In this document: positions 25,158 to 33,734 of the stretch, in pieces | How the letters are laid out: each line of letters starts with the position of its first letter | Numbering within the stretch: position 1 is the stretch's first letter | Assembly: GCF_035645195.1 (NCBI RefSeq) | Contig: NZ_DASQNA010000022.1 | Span: forward strand, 124,001 to 188,000 | Length of the DNA: 64,000 bases | Source: Paenibacillus sp. | GTDB taxonomy: Bacteria; Bacillota; Bacilli; Paenibacillales; YIM-B00363 | Direction: 5' to 3' | Program-made: the position numbers and the translations under genes | The notes under the pieces: model-generated | What the model was told of the DNA's origin: nothing | The model's database searches: none | The model's input: only the letters and a program-made list of their open reading frames with translations

Positions 25158-26513
25158 TTGGAAAATAACCTGATTCAAGCGATCCAATCCAACTGGATCA
25201 GCTTATCGGTCTCCATCTTGGTCATCGCCTTCCTGTACGGACTCGCGCGCAAGCGCGTCTCGTTCGGGAAGCGGGTGCTTACGGCGCTCGGTCTCGGTTT
25301 GGCCGTCGGCATCGGGCTCAACACGTTCGATATCGACGCGACGAGCATCAAGACGATCGGGAGCATTTACGTCAATTTGATCAAAATGCTCGTCATGCCG
25401 CTCGTCACCGTACTGGTCATCACGAGCATCACTTCGATCTCGAGCCTCGGACATCTGCGGAAAATCGGCGTGAAGACGATTTCGCTGTTCCTCGCCACGA
25501 CCGGCGTCGCCGCGCTGATCGGCTTGATCGTCGCGCTGGCGTTCAACCCGGGCGCAGGCATTCAGCAGGCGCTGCCGGAAGGCTTCGCGGCTCGCGACAT
25601 TCCGACGTTCTCGCAGGTCATCTTGGACCTCGTGCCGGCAAACCCGATCAACGAAATGGCGACGGGCAAAGTCGTTCCAGTGCTCATCTTCTCGATTTTC
25701 CTCGCGATCGCGATCGTGCACATCAGCGCGAAATCGCCGGAGAAGGTCCAGCCGGTGAAGGCGTTCTTCGATTCGTTCGCGCAGGTCATGCATCAAGTGA
25801 CGAAATACGTCATCCGCTTGACGCCGTACGGCGTGTTCGCGCTGATCGGCAACATGGCGGCCAGCTACGGGCTCGACACGCTGATGCCGCTCATCAAAGT
25901 CATCGCGGCGACGTATGTCGCGCTGCTGATCCACTTCGTGCTGACGTTCGGCGGGCTGGTCTCGTTCGTCGCGAAGGTAAATCCGATCAAATTCGTCCGC
26001 AAAGCGTACCCGACGATCGCCGTCGCCTTCACGACGCGGAGCAGCTATGCGACGCTGCCGGTCAACCTGCAGGTCATCACGAAACGGCTTCGCGTGTCTG
26101 ACCGGATCGCCAGCTTCGTGGCGCCGCTCGGCGCGACGATGAATATGAACGGCTGCGGCGGCGTGTGGCCGGCGGTCGTGGCGGTATTCGCGGCCGGCGT
26201 GTTCAATGTGCAGCTGACGGTGTCCGACTACATTCTGATCGTGCTCGTCAGCATGATTTCGTCCATCGGCGTCGCGGGCGTGCCGGGTCCGGCTTCGATC
26301 TCGACGACGGTCGTCTTGACGGCGCTCGGCTTGCCGCTCGAAGCGATCGGTCTCGTGCTCGCCGTCGACGCGATCGTCGACATGGGCCGCACGGCCGTGA
26401 ACGCGACGGGCACGACGGTCAGCGCGCTGATCGTCGCGAACTCGGAAGGCGAGTTCGACCGCGCGGCGTATCAGAACGACGAGGAAGATCCGCTCGAGCT
26501 GCAGACGGCGTAA
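25158..26513 (+). CDS. Cation symporter of the DAACS family, TcyP-like (probable L-cystine uptake)
   Basis: 451 aa, TTG start with GAGGG upstream. About eight helices plus two re-entrant loops. Signatures: SIYVNLIKMLVMPLV, FTTRSSYATLPVN (HP1 serine-rich loop), ATMNMNGCGGVWPAVVAVFAAG, GVAGVPGPASISTTVV and DAIVDMGRTAVNATGT. The NGCGG/GVAGV combination is nearer to cystine transporter TcyP than to DctP (NMDGT). A TATAAT lies at 25118-25123 but I found no good -35. Monocistronic between two terminators. The cystine assignment is by recalled similarity; dicarboxylate transport is the alternative. Confidence 0.8.
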   Translation: MENNLIQAIQSNWISLSVSILVIAFLYGLARKRVSFGKRVLTALGLGLAVGIGLNTFDIDATSIKTIGSIYVNLIKMLVMPLVTVLVITSITSISSLGHLRKIGVKTISLFLATTGVAALIGLIVALAFNPGAGIQQALPEGFAARDIPTFSQVILDLVPANPINEMATGKVVPVLIFSIFLAIAIVHISAKSPEKVQPVKAFFDSFAQVMHQVTKYVIRLTPYGVFALIGNMAASYGLDTLMPLIKVIAATYVALLIHFVLTFGGLVSFVAKVNPIKFVRKAYPTIAVAFTTRSSYATLPVNLQVITKRLRVSDRIASFVAPLGATMNMNGCGGVWPAVVAVFAAGVFNVQLTVSDYILIVLVSMISSIGVAGVPGPASISTTVVLTALGLPLEAIGLVLAVDAIVDMGRTAVNATGTTVSALIVANSEGEFDRAAYQNDEEDPLELQTA

Positions 26514-26526
26514 CGGTTTTGTGAGT

Positions 26527-26562
26527 AAGAGGATTTCCCCGAAGGGGGGAGTCCTCTTTTTT
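26527..26562 (+). terminator. Rho-independent terminator after the symporter gene
   Basis: AAGAGGATTTCCCC pairs with GGGGGAGTCCTCTT around GAAG and is followed by a T6 run. Confidence 0.9.
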
Positions 26563-26579
26563 CATACGAGGCCGAGGCG

Positions 26580-26611
26580 GCGGACTATGCCATAGCGGAC
26601 TATGCTATAAT
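26580..26611 (+). promoter_or_regulatory. -10 region within a 15-bp direct repeat, upstream of AbrB-family gene
   Basis: GCGGACTATG occurs at 26580 and 26595; the second copy runs into TATAAT (26606-26611). The repeat may be a regulator site overlapping the promoter. The -35 is poor. Confidence 0.45.
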
Positions 26612-26655
26612 GGAGTCCATATAGGTAAGAGAACGAAATCGGACGGGGTGAGGCC

Positions 26656-27738
26656 ATGAACTTCGCTGCTGCAGGGTACGCGTCGCTGCTGCCGGCGTAC
26701 GCGGCAGCCTTCCTCGGCGGGTGGGCGTTCGCCGCCATGTCGCTGCCGCTGCCGTGGGTGCTCGGGCCGATGGCGGCCGTCATGCTGTGGAAGGCGTACC
26801 GCCCTCCCGCGCGCAAGACGCCCGCGCCCTTGAGGAACGGCGCATTAGTCGCGCTGGGCATCGTCTTCGGGCTGCAGTTCACCGGAGCGACGATCGTGCT
26901 GGTCGGCCCTTATTTGCTGCCTTATTTGGGCATCACCGCTGTGACAATCGTGTGCTGCGTCGGACTCGGCGTCTTGTTTTCGCGGTGGACGGCGACCGAC
27001 CGCGTCTCCAGCGTCTTCGGCTTCATCCCGGGGGGACTGACGGAGATGGTCGTGACCGGAACGGCGGTCGGCGCGAAGCCGGGCACCGTCGTCTTCCTCC
27101 AAACGCTGCGCCTTCTATCGGTGCTGTCGGTCGTGCCGCTGCTCGTGACGCTGTGGTTCGCGCCGGAAGGAAGCGGTGCGGCGCTGGTCTCGCCTGCGGC
27201 GCCGTCCGCCGGGCCGAGCGCGGGCGCGGCCGGCTTCGCGTGGTACGCGCTGCCCGCGCTCGGCGGCTGGCTGCTGCGCCGCATCGTGCCCGCATCGTAC
27301 GTGCTCGTCCCGATGCTGCTGACGGCGCTGCTGCACATCGCGGGCGCGGGGCTGCCCGCGATTCCGGCCGCCGCGCTCATCGCGGCGCAAGTCGTCGTCG
27401 GCGCCGGGCTCGGCGAATCGGTGTCGTTCCGGGACCTGCGGGCGGTGAGCGCCCAATGGTGGCGCGTCTTGCTGCTCGTCGCCGCGATGCTGGCGCTGTC
27501 GCTCTTGCTGGGGGCGGCGCTGCACGCGTGGACAGGGATGGGAATGCCGGCGGCGCTGCTCAGCGTCGCGCCCGGCGGGCTGATCGAAATGGCGCTGACC
27601 GCATCGTCGGTCGGCGCGGACGCGGCCGTCGTCACGTCGCTGCAAATGGTTCGGTTGTACACGATCATCGGCATCGTGCCGATCGCGCTGAAGCTGTGGT
27701 TCGGACGCGGGGCGCGCGCCGATCGGTTAGCGGAATGA
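26656..27738 (+). CDS. AbrB-family (PF05145-type) integral membrane protein
   Basis: 360 aa, about 9-10 helices made of two homologous halves. Each half ends in the same signature: FGFIPGGLTEMVVTGTAVGAKPGTVVFLQTLRL and LSVAPGGLIEMALTASSVGADAAVVTSLQMVRL. This duplicated PGG-x-x-EM motif defines the family once misannotated as ammonia monooxygenase; it is not the AbrB DNA-binding protein. Function unproven; some members affect peptide or osmotic phenotypes. ATG 26656 with GACGGGGTGAG upstream. Monocistronic. Confidence 0.85.
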   Translation: MNFAAAGYASLLPAYAAAFLGGWAFAAMSLPLPWVLGPMAAVMLWKAYRPPARKTPAPLRNGALVALGIVFGLQFTGATIVLVGPYLLPYLGITAVTIVCCVGLGVLFSRWTATDRVSSVFGFIPGGLTEMVVTGTAVGAKPGTVVFLQTLRLLSVLSVVPLLVTLWFAPEGSGAALVSPAAPSAGPSAGAAGFAWYALPALGGWLLRRIVPASYVLVPMLLTALLHIAGAGLPAIPAAALIAAQVVVGAGLGESVSFRDLRAVSAQWWRVLLLVAAMLALSLLLGAALHAWTGMGMPAALLSVAPGGLIEMALTASSVGADAAVVTSLQMVRLYTIIGIVPIALKLWFGRGARADRLAE

Positions 27739-27771
27739 GCGTTTGCAGTATAGTCGAATAGGAATGCTTAT

Positions 27772-27807
27772 ACAGCCGTCTCGGGGTTCGAGCTCGGCTG
27801 TTTTTGT
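27772..27807 (+). terminator. Rho-independent terminator after the AbrB-family gene
   Basis: ACAGCCG (27772-27778) pairs with CGGCTGT (27795-27801), followed by TTTTGTTT. Confidence 0.85.
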
Positions 27808-27834
27808 TTCCGCAAATGAGCACAAATCGCCACC

Positions 27835-27848
27835 AGAAAGCGCTTTAC
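27835..27848 (+). promoter_or_regulatory. cre-like site (CcpA) overlapping the fru -35
   Basis: AGAAAGCGCTTTAC contains the palindromic core AAAGCGCTTT of catabolite-responsive elements and overlaps TTTACA of the fru promoter, suggesting carbon-catabolite control. Confidence 0.6.
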
Positions 27849-27872
27849 AAATAATTAATGAGCATATATAAT
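27844..27872 (+). promoter_or_regulatory. fru operon promoter
   Basis: TTTACA (27844-27849), 17 bases, perfect TATAAT (27867-27872). Confidence 0.8.
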
Positions 27873-27975
27873 CAAGTTGTTCCATAAACAATCACAATCA
27901 GTCACGAAATGAGCATGAACGAGCATGAGGACGTCTAGATATATAGAGGCAGTGGATAAGGAGAGTGTGAAGCCC

Positions 27976-28764
27976 GTGCTGTACGAAGAAGAGCGCAAGC
28001 AGGAAATCGTCGACTATGTCCTGAAGCATGGCCGGGCCTCCGTCGCGCAGCTTGCCGAGCTGTTCCAGGTGTCCGAATCGACGGTGCGCCGCGATTTGAA
28101 AGACCTCGAAGACGCGAAGCGGCTTCGCCGCACGCACGGCGGGGCGGTTCCGATGCAGGACGACAACGCGGAGCCTCCGTTCCTCGAGAAGGAGGACCGC
28201 TTCCGCAGCCAGAAGGCGGCCATCGCGAAGCAAGCGGCGGAGTTGATCGAAGAGGGCGACCGCATCGTGCTCGATTCGGGCACGACGACGCATCACCTTG
28301 CCAAAGAGTTGAAGCGGTTTCGCCAGCTGACGGTGGTGACGAATTCGCTCGTCGTCGCGCAGGAGCTCGGCGGACATCCGACGATCGAGCTCATCCTGGT
28401 CGGCGGCACGCTGCGCCCGGAGACGCTGGCGATGGTCGGGCCGCTCGCGGAGCGCGCGTTCGAGCGCATCCATGCGCACAAGGCGTTCGTAGCGACGAAC
28501 GGCATTCACCCCGAGGCGGGGCTGACGACGCCGAATTTGCTCGAGGCGGCCGTGAAAGAGCGCATGATTCGCTCGGCCAGCCGCGTCGTGCTGCTCGCGG
28601 ACCACAGCAAGTACGGACGCGTATCCTTCGCGAAGGTCGCCGATTTGTCCTCCGTCGATCAGTGCATCATAGACGAAGGCGCGACGGCGGAATGCCTTCA
28701 TCAGCTGGAGAAGGCCGGCATCGAAACGATCGTCGCCCGCGAAGGAGGAAGCAAGCATGACTAA
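27976..28764 (+). CDS. fruR: DeoR-family repressor of the fructose operon
   Basis: 262 aa from GTG 27976 (LYEEERKQEIVDYVLKHG, the usual DeoR start), 10 bases after AAGGAGAG. An in-frame ATG at 27925 lies in the operator repeats and is less likely. HTH STVRRDLKDLEDAKRLRRTHGG; DeoRC sensor with LDSGTTTHHLAKEL and GTLRPETLAMVGP. Senses fructose-1-phosphate or fructose-1,6-bisphosphate in related systems. Stop overlaps the fruK start by 8 bases. Likely binds the AATGAGCA repeats upstream. Confidence 0.9.
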   Translation: MLYEEERKQEIVDYVLKHGRASVAQLAELFQVSESTVRRDLKDLEDAKRLRRTHGGAVPMQDDNAEPPFLEKEDRFRSQKAAIAKQAAELIEEGDRIVLDSGTTTHHLAKELKRFRQLTVVTNSLVVAQELGGHPTIELILVGGTLRPETLAMVGPLAERAFERIHAHKAFVATNGIHPEAGLTTPNLLEAAVKERMIRSASRVVLLADHSKYGRVSFAKVADLSSVDQCIIDEGATAECLHQLEKAGIETIVAREGGSKHD

Positions 28765-29704
28765 CGCAACGGGCATCGTGACGGTGACGCTCAATCCGGC
28801 CTTGGACAAAACGGTAACGGTCGAGCGCTTCGAGCTCGGCGCCTTGAATCGAATTCGCGACATGCGCACGGACGCGGGGGGCAAGGGCATCAACGTGGCG
28901 AAGGTGCTGAAGCGGTTCGGCGTCGACGCGGAAGCTTTGGGGCTCGCCGCCGGCATGCAGGGGCGGACGCTGACCGAGATGCTCCGCCGCGCCGGCATTC
29001 CGTACCGCTTCGTCGAAGCGGAAGAGGGCGAAACGCGGACGAATTTGAAAATCGTCGACGAAAGCACGAATCGCACGACCGAGCTGAACGAGCCGGGGTT
29101 CGAAGCGACGCCGGCGATGCTGGACGATTTCCTGCGACAGTTCGAGGCGAGCGCGGGCGAGGCCGCGATCGTCGTCATCGGCGGAAGCCTCCCTCCGGAA
29201 GCGCCGTCCGATTTCTATAGAAGCTTGATCGAGATCGCCAACGGCCGCGGCGCGAAGGTCATCCTGGACGCCGACGGCGAGGCGCTGCGCTCGGGCATCG
29301 AGGCGCAGCCGTACGCGCTGAAGCCGAACATTCACGAGCTGGAGCGGTTGTTCGGTGAGCGCTACGACACCGTGGAAAGCCTGCGCAAGGCGGCGGCGAT
29401 GCTGCTGAGCGGATCGACGCGCTGCGTGCTCGTGTCGATGGGCGAGAAGGGTTCGCTGCTGCTGCACGAGGAGGATGCCTACTTGGCGAAGCCGTTCCCG
29501 ATTACGCCCGCCAGCACGGTAGGGGCCGGCGATTCGATGGTCGCGGCCATGGCGTACGCCTTCCTCCGAGAGTTTACCGGCGAGGAGCTGGCGCGTTGGA
29601 CGTCCGCCGCGGGAACGATCACGGCGTCGAAGCCCGGGACGGACGTGTGCACGTTGGAAGAAGTACGGGAGAGGCTGCCGGACGTCGGCATTACGAAATT
29701 ATAA
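28757..29704 (+). CDS. fruK: 1-phosphofructokinase
   Basis: 315-aa PfkB-family kinase. Begins [14 protein letters not shown] (the 1-PFK hallmark), substrate motif [28 protein letters not shown], and the catalytic anion hole [14 protein letters not shown] with Asp base in GAGD. Phosphorylates fructose-1-phosphate, the product of the PTS encoded next, to fructose-1,6-bisphosphate. AAGGAGGAAG ribosome site lies inside the end of fruR, so translation is coupled. Confidence 0.95.
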   Translation: MTNATGIVTVTLNPALDKTVTVERFELGALNRIRDMRTDAGGKGINVAKVLKRFGVDAEALGLAAGMQGRTLTEMLRRAGIPYRFVEAEEGETRTNLKIVDESTNRTTELNEPGFEATPAMLDDFLRQFEASAGEAAIVVIGGSLPPEAPSDFYRSLIEIANGRGAKVILDADGEALRSGIEAQPYALKPNIHELERLFGERYDTVESLRKAAAMLLSGSTRCVLVSMGEKGSLLLHEEDAYLAKPFPITPASTVGAGDSMVAAMAYAFLREFTGEELARWTSAAGTITASKPGTDVCTLEEVRERLPDVGITKL

Positions 29705-29729
29705 CGGTAGAAAAAAGGGAGGATCACCC

Positions 29730-31103
29730 ATGAAAAAGATACTTGCCGTAACCGCCTGTCCGACAGGGGTTGCGCATACGTACATGGCAGCGGAGTCGCT
29801 GATCAAAGCGGCGAAAGACAGCGGCACCTCGCTGAAGGTGGAAACGCGCGGCGCCGTCGGCGTCGAGAACGAGCTGACCGAGCAGGAGATCGCGGAAGCG
29901 CATGCGATCATCGTCGCCGCGGATACGGACGTCTTGGAAAGCCGGTTCGCCGGGAAGCCGATCGTTCGCGTCCCGGTCGCGCAAGCGATCAAAAATCCGC
30001 AAGGCTTGATCGAGGAAGCGTTAAATAAACAAGCGGCCTCGAGCGCAGACTATGTGCAGCAAGTGGAAAAGACGAAGGCCGAGCGCAGCTCGGCGCGCAC
30101 GGGCGCTTACAAGCACTTGATGACGGGCGTGTCCGCGATGCTGCCGCTCGTCGTCGCCGGCGGATTGCTCATCGCGCTGTCATTCGTGTTCGGCATCGAG
30201 GCGTTCAAAGTGGAAGGCACCCTGGCCGCGGCTTTGATGAGCATCGGCGGCGGCGCGGCGTTCGCGCTGATGGTGCCGATATTGTCCGGCTTCATCGCGT
30301 TCTCGATCGCCGAAAAGCCGGGTCTCGCCCCGGGCCTGATCGGCGGCATGCTGGCGTCGCAGCTCGGCGCCGGATTCCTCGGCGGCATCATTTCCGGCTT
30401 CATCGCCGGTTACGCGGCGCTGCTGCTCAAGCGGCACATCAAGCTGCCTAGACATCTCGAAGGGTTGAAGCCGATTTTGCTCATCCCGCTGCTCGCCTCC
30501 GCGATTGTAGGCCTTCTTATGATTTATGTCATCGGCGAGCCGGTATCGGCGATCATGAACGGCCTCACGGCGTGGCTGACGACGCTCGGCTCCGCGAACG
30601 CGGTGCTGCTCGGCCTGCTGCTCGGCGCGATGATGGCGTTCGATATGGGCGGACCGGTCAACAAAGCGGCGTACACGTTCGCCGTCGGCTTGCTCGCCAG
30701 CGACGTGTACGGCCCGATGGCGGCCGTGATGGCCGCCGGCATGACGCCGCCCCTCGGCCTTTGGCTGGCGACGCTGCTCGCGCCGAAGAAATTTACGAAC
30801 GAAGAGCGCGAAGCCGGCAAGGCCGCTTCCGTCCTCGGCATCTCGTTCATTACGGAAGGCGCGATTCCGTTCGCCGCGGGCGATCCGCTGCGCGTCATCC
30901 CCTCCTTGGTCGCCGGCTCCGCGGTGACGGGCGCTCTCTCGATGCTGTTCGGGGCGACGCTGCGGGCGCCGCACGGCGGGATCTTCGTTCTCCCGATCCC
31001 GAACGCGGTCGGCCAGCTGGGCATGTACGTCGTCGCGATTGCCGCGGGCATCGCGGTGACGGCGCTGATGCTCTCGATTTTGAAGAAGCCTGTGAAGGCG
31101 TAA
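29730..31103 (+). CDS. fruA: PTS fructose-specific enzyme IIBC
   Basis: 457 aa. EIIB domain at the N-terminus: [19 protein letters not shown] with phospho-Cys10, to about residue 100; an Ala/Ser linker; then the membrane EIIC domain from residue 125 ([21 protein letters not shown]) to the end, about nine helices, with [14 protein letters not shown] and [23 protein letters not shown] signatures of fructose EIIC. No EIIA domain in this polypeptide; it is encoded separately by the next gene. Imports fructose as fructose-1-phosphate. Confidence 0.95.
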   Translation: MKKILAVTACPTGVAHTYMAAESLIKAAKDSGTSLKVETRGAVGVENELTEQEIAEAHAIIVAADTDVLESRFAGKPIVRVPVAQAIKNPQGLIEEALNKQAASSADYVQQVEKTKAERSSARTGAYKHLMTGVSAMLPLVVAGGLLIALSFVFGIEAFKVEGTLAAALMSIGGGAAFALMVPILSGFIAFSIAEKPGLAPGLIGGMLASQLGAGFLGGIISGFIAGYAALLLKRHIKLPRHLEGLKPILLIPLLASAIVGLLMIYVIGEPVSAIMNGLTAWLTTLGSANAVLLGLLLGAMMAFDMGGPVNKAAYTFAVGLLASDVYGPMAAVMAAGMTPPLGLWLATLLAPKKFTNEEREAGKAASVLGISFITEGAIPFAAGDPLRVIPSLVAGSAVTGALSMLFGATLRAPHGGIFVLPIPNAVGQLGMYVVAIAAGIAVTALMLSILKKPVKA

Positions 31104-31126
31104 TATAGCTGCTCAAAGAACGACGC

Positions 31127-31155
31127 GAGAGGGGCGCGCAATCCCCTCTTTTCTT
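31127..31155 (+). terminator. Intra-operon terminator-like hairpin between IIBC and IIA genes
   Basis: AGAGGGG pairs with CCCCTCT around an 8-base loop and is followed by TTTCTT. It lies inside the operon, so it probably reduces rather than ends transcription. Confidence 0.65.
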
Positions 31156-31176
31156 AATGAAGAGGAGAGAAAATTA

Positions 31177-31629
31177 ATGAAAATTACGGAACTGTTGGAT
31201 CGGAAAGCGATTTTCATCCCGCTGCAAACGACGGATAAAGCCGAGTGCCTGCAGCTGATGGCAGAAGGCCTCGCGGCCGCGGGCGCGGTCTCGAACCAAG
31301 ACGAATACGTCGCGGCGCTGAAGCAGCGGGAGGCGACGGGCTCGACGGGCATCGGCTTCCAAGTCGCGATTCCGCACGGCAAATCGGCGGGCGTCGCGCG
31401 TCCGGCGATCGCGTTCGCGAAGCCGGCGCAGCCGCTCGATTGGGATTCGCTCGACGGGCAGCCGGTGAAGGCCGTCATCATGATCGCCGTTCCGGAAGGC
31501 GCCGGCAACGAGCATCTGCAAATTCTCATTTCGATTTCGCGCAAGCTGATCGACGAACAGTTCCGCAACGCGCTGCTTTCCGTCGATTCGGCGGACGAAC
31601 TGATCGCCTTGCTGGAAACGATCTCTTAA
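31177..31629 (+). CDS. PTS fructose-type enzyme IIA
   Basis: 150-aa EIIA-Fru/Mtl/Ntr fold. Phospho-His in FQVAIPHGKSAGV (about residue 67); ITELLDRKAIFIPLQ N-terminus and LIDEQFRNALLSVDSADELIALLE C-terminus as in FruA/FruB IIA domains. GAAGAGGAGAG upstream of the ATG. Receives phosphate from HPr, probably the operon's own HPr encoded 25 bases downstream, and passes it to the IIB domain. Confidence 0.93.
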   Translation: MKITELLDRKAIFIPLQTTDKAECLQLMAEGLAAAGAVSNQDEYVAALKQREATGSTGIGFQVAIPHGKSAGVARPAIAFAKPAQPLDWDSLDGQPVKAVIMIAVPEGAGNEHLQILISISRKLIDEQFRNALLSVDSADELIALLETIS

Positions 31630-31654
31630 TAAGGACTTACGGAGGGACCTACGC

Positions 31655-31921
31655 ATGTACGAAGTAAAAGCGACGATTCAAAACAAGGACGGATTCCACA
31701 TTCGTCCCGCGCAGCTGTTTACGGAAAAGGCGCTCGCCTACCAAAGCACGATTCATTTGGCGACGGACGGCGCGGACGTGGACGGCAAGAGCATTCTCGG
31801 GCTCATGACGCTCGGACTGCGTCAAGGCTCGGTCGTAACGATCAAAGCGGAAGGACCGGACGAGCGCGAAGCGGCAGAGGCGCTCGCCGCGTTAATCGAA
31901 AGCGGGTTCGGGGAGGCGTAA
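31655..31921 (+). CDS. Operon-encoded HPr-like phosphocarrier
   Basis: 88 aa. Active-site His15 in KDGFHIRPAQLF (canonical GLHARPA changed to GFHIRPA) and regulatory Ser46 in DGKSILGLMTLG, both at standard positions. It can therefore act in phosphotransfer and could be a substrate of HPr kinase. The divergent active-site loop suggests a dedicated HPr rather than the housekeeping copy, which should be elsewhere in the genome. Strong GGAGGG site upstream. Confidence 0.92.
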   Translation: MYEVKATIQNKDGFHIRPAQLFTEKALAYQSTIHLATDGADVDGKSILGLMTLGLRQGSVVTIKAEGPDEREAAEALAALIESGFGEA

Positions 31922-31955
31922 GTCTCGATCCCGGGAGCGCATGGGGGGATACGGA

Positions 31956-33683
31956 GTGACAGAGAAACGGCTGCAAGGCTTGGGCGTATCCGAAGGCATT
32001 CGGATCGGGAAGGCGTTCGTATACGAACCGGCGGGAGCCGGCGCGGCGGAGGACGTCAAGGCCGACCGCCCGGACGAGGAGCTCGCGCGGCTCCAGGCGG
32101 CGAAGAGCCGCTGCGTCGAGGAGCTGAACGAGCTCGTCGAACGGACGAAGGAGAAGCTCGGCGAAGAGAAGGCGACCATTTTAAAAGGGCAAATCAGCTT
32201 CTTGAACGACCCCAGCTTTTACCCGCCGATGGAGGCGTTGATCAAAGGCGAAGGCTGGAGCGCGGAGACGGCGGTGCGGCGCGTCGTGAAACAGGTGGCG
32301 GCGCTGTTCGAAAGCATGGCGAACGAATATATGCGGGAGCGGGCGGCCGACATTCGCGACGTCGGCGGCCGGCTGCTGTCGCATCTCGCCGGCGGCGCGG
32401 CCGTCCGGCTGTCGGACATTCGCGAGGAAGTCATCATCATCGCCGAAGACTTGTCGCCGTCCGACACGGTGCAGCTCGATAAAAACTTAGTGCTCGGCTT
32501 CGCGACGAAGGTGGGCGGCAAGACGTCCCATACCGCGATTTTGGCCAACTCGCTCGGCATCGCGGCCGTGCTCGGCCTCGGCGAGCAGACGAAGGAGATC
32601 GCGCATGGCGACCTGCTCGTGCTCGACGGCGGCGCGGGCGTATGCATCGTGCGGCCGACGTCGGAGACGGTAGCGCGGTACGAGCGGTTGCTCGAGGAAG
32701 AGCGCGCCGGTCATACCGAGCTTGAGGCGTACGCGCATCGCGCCGCGGAGACGAAGGACGGACACGTCTTCGAGATCGCCGCGAACATCGGCCGTCCGGA
32801 GGAAGCGGAAGGGCTGCTCGCGCGCGGCGCGGAAGGCGTCGGATTGTTCCGCACGGAGTTCCTGTTCATGGACCGGAACGCCGCCCCGAGCGAGGAAGAC
32901 CAATACGAAGCGTACAAGCGGGCGCTCGAAGCGATGGACGGGAGGCCGGTCGTCATTCGGACGCTCGATATCGGCGGAGATAAGCATTTGCCGTATTTCG
33001 ACCTGCCCGAAGAGATGAATCCGTTCCTCGGCTACCGAGCCATTCGGCTCTGCTTGGATAACAAGGAGCTATTCGTCACGCAGCTTCGCGCGCTGCTGCG
33101 CGCCAGCGTGCACGGCGACTTGAAAATCATGTTCCCGATGATTTCCGGCATGGACGAGTGGCGCGCGGCGAAGCGCGTCTACGAAGACGTGCGGGCGCAG
33201 CTGATCGCCGAAGGCGCCGCCGTGGCGGATCGAATCGAGCTCGGCGTCATGATCGAAATTCCGTCGGCGGCGCTAATCGCGGACCGCCTGGCGAAGGAAG
33301 TCGACTTCTTCAGCATCGGCACGAACGACTTGGTGCAGTACACGGTCGCGGTCGACCGGATGAACGAGAAGGTGTCGTACCTCTACGATTACTTCCATCC
33401 GGCCGTGCTGACGCTGATCAAGCGCGTCATCGACGCGTCGCATGCGGAAGGCAAGTGGACCGGCATGTGCGGCAGCATGGCCGGCGACCCGCTGGCGGCT
33501 CCGCTGCTCGTCGGGCTCGGGCTGGACGAGTGGAGCATGTCGCCGACGGCGATTCCGAAAATCAAACGCGAAGTGTCGCGGCTTCGGCGGGATGACTGCG
33601 CGAAGCTGGCCGACGCGGCGCTCGATCTCGGGACGCCCGCGGACGTGCGGGAAGCGCTGCGGTCGTTCTTGGAGAATGTGTAA
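31956..33683 (+). CDS. Operon-encoded PTS Enzyme I
   Basis: 575 aa from GTG 31956 (MTEKRLQGLGVSEGIRIGKA), 8 bases after a G6 purine run; this gives the usual EI length, whereas ATG 31941 has a weak site. Phospho-His in KVGGKTSHTAILANSLGI (about residue 190; canonical GGRTSHSAI), PEP-binding GVGLFRTEFLFMDR, LDIGGDKHLPY, Mg ligand region ELGVMIEIPSAAL, FFSIGTNDLVQYT and catalytic Cys in WTGMCGSMAGDP. All catalytic motifs are intact. Phosphorylates HPr using PEP. Last gene of the operon. Confidence 0.95.
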   Translation: MTEKRLQGLGVSEGIRIGKAFVYEPAGAGAAEDVKADRPDEELARLQAAKSRCVEELNELVERTKEKLGEEKATILKGQISFLNDPSFYPPMEALIKGEGWSAETAVRRVVKQVAALFESMANEYMRERAADIRDVGGRLLSHLAGGAAVRLSDIREEVIIIAEDLSPSDTVQLDKNLVLGFATKVGGKTSHTAILANSLGIAAVLGLGEQTKEIAHGDLLVLDGGAGVCIVRPTSETVARYERLLEEERAGHTELEAYAHRAAETKDGHVFEIAANIGRPEEAEGLLARGAEGVGLFRTEFLFMDRNAAPSEEDQYEAYKRALEAMDGRPVVIRTLDIGGDKHLPYFDLPEEMNPFLGYRAIRLCLDNKELFVTQLRALLRASVHGDLKIMFPMISGMDEWRAAKRVYEDVRAQLIAEGAAVADRIELGVMIEIPSAALIADRLAKEVDFFSIGTNDLVQYTVAVDRMNEKVSYLYDYFHPAVLTLIKRVIDASHAEGKWTGMCGSMAGDPLAAPLLVGLGLDEWSMSPTAIPKIKREVSRLRRDDCAKLADAALDLGTPADVREALRSFLENV

Positions 33684-33699
33684 GGTAAGAATACGAATG

Positions 33700-33733
33700 G
33701 CCGATCGCCTGCGGGCGGTCGGCTTGCTTGCAT
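33700..33733. terminator. Terminator after the fru operon (convergent gap)
   Basis: GCCGATCGCC (33700-33709) pairs with GGCGGTCGGC (33714-33723) around a 4-base loop, followed by TTGCTTGCATTTT. Confidence 0.7.
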
Positions 33734-33734
33734 T

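Larger units (their letters stand above)
27814..27925 (+). promoter_or_regulatory. Four AATGAGCA-type DeoR/FruR operator repeats
   Basis: AAATGAGCA at 27814, AATGAGCA at 27857 (inside the promoter spacer), AAATGAGCA at 27907 and AACGAGCA at 27918. Multiple short direct repeats around the promoter are typical of DeoR-family repressors, and the first gene downstream encodes one. Confidence 0.65.

Noticed and set aside
27925-27975. ATG 27925 as the fruR start
   Set aside because: It lies within the AATGAGCA operator repeats and has no ribosome site; GTG 27976 gives the canonical DeoR N-terminus.
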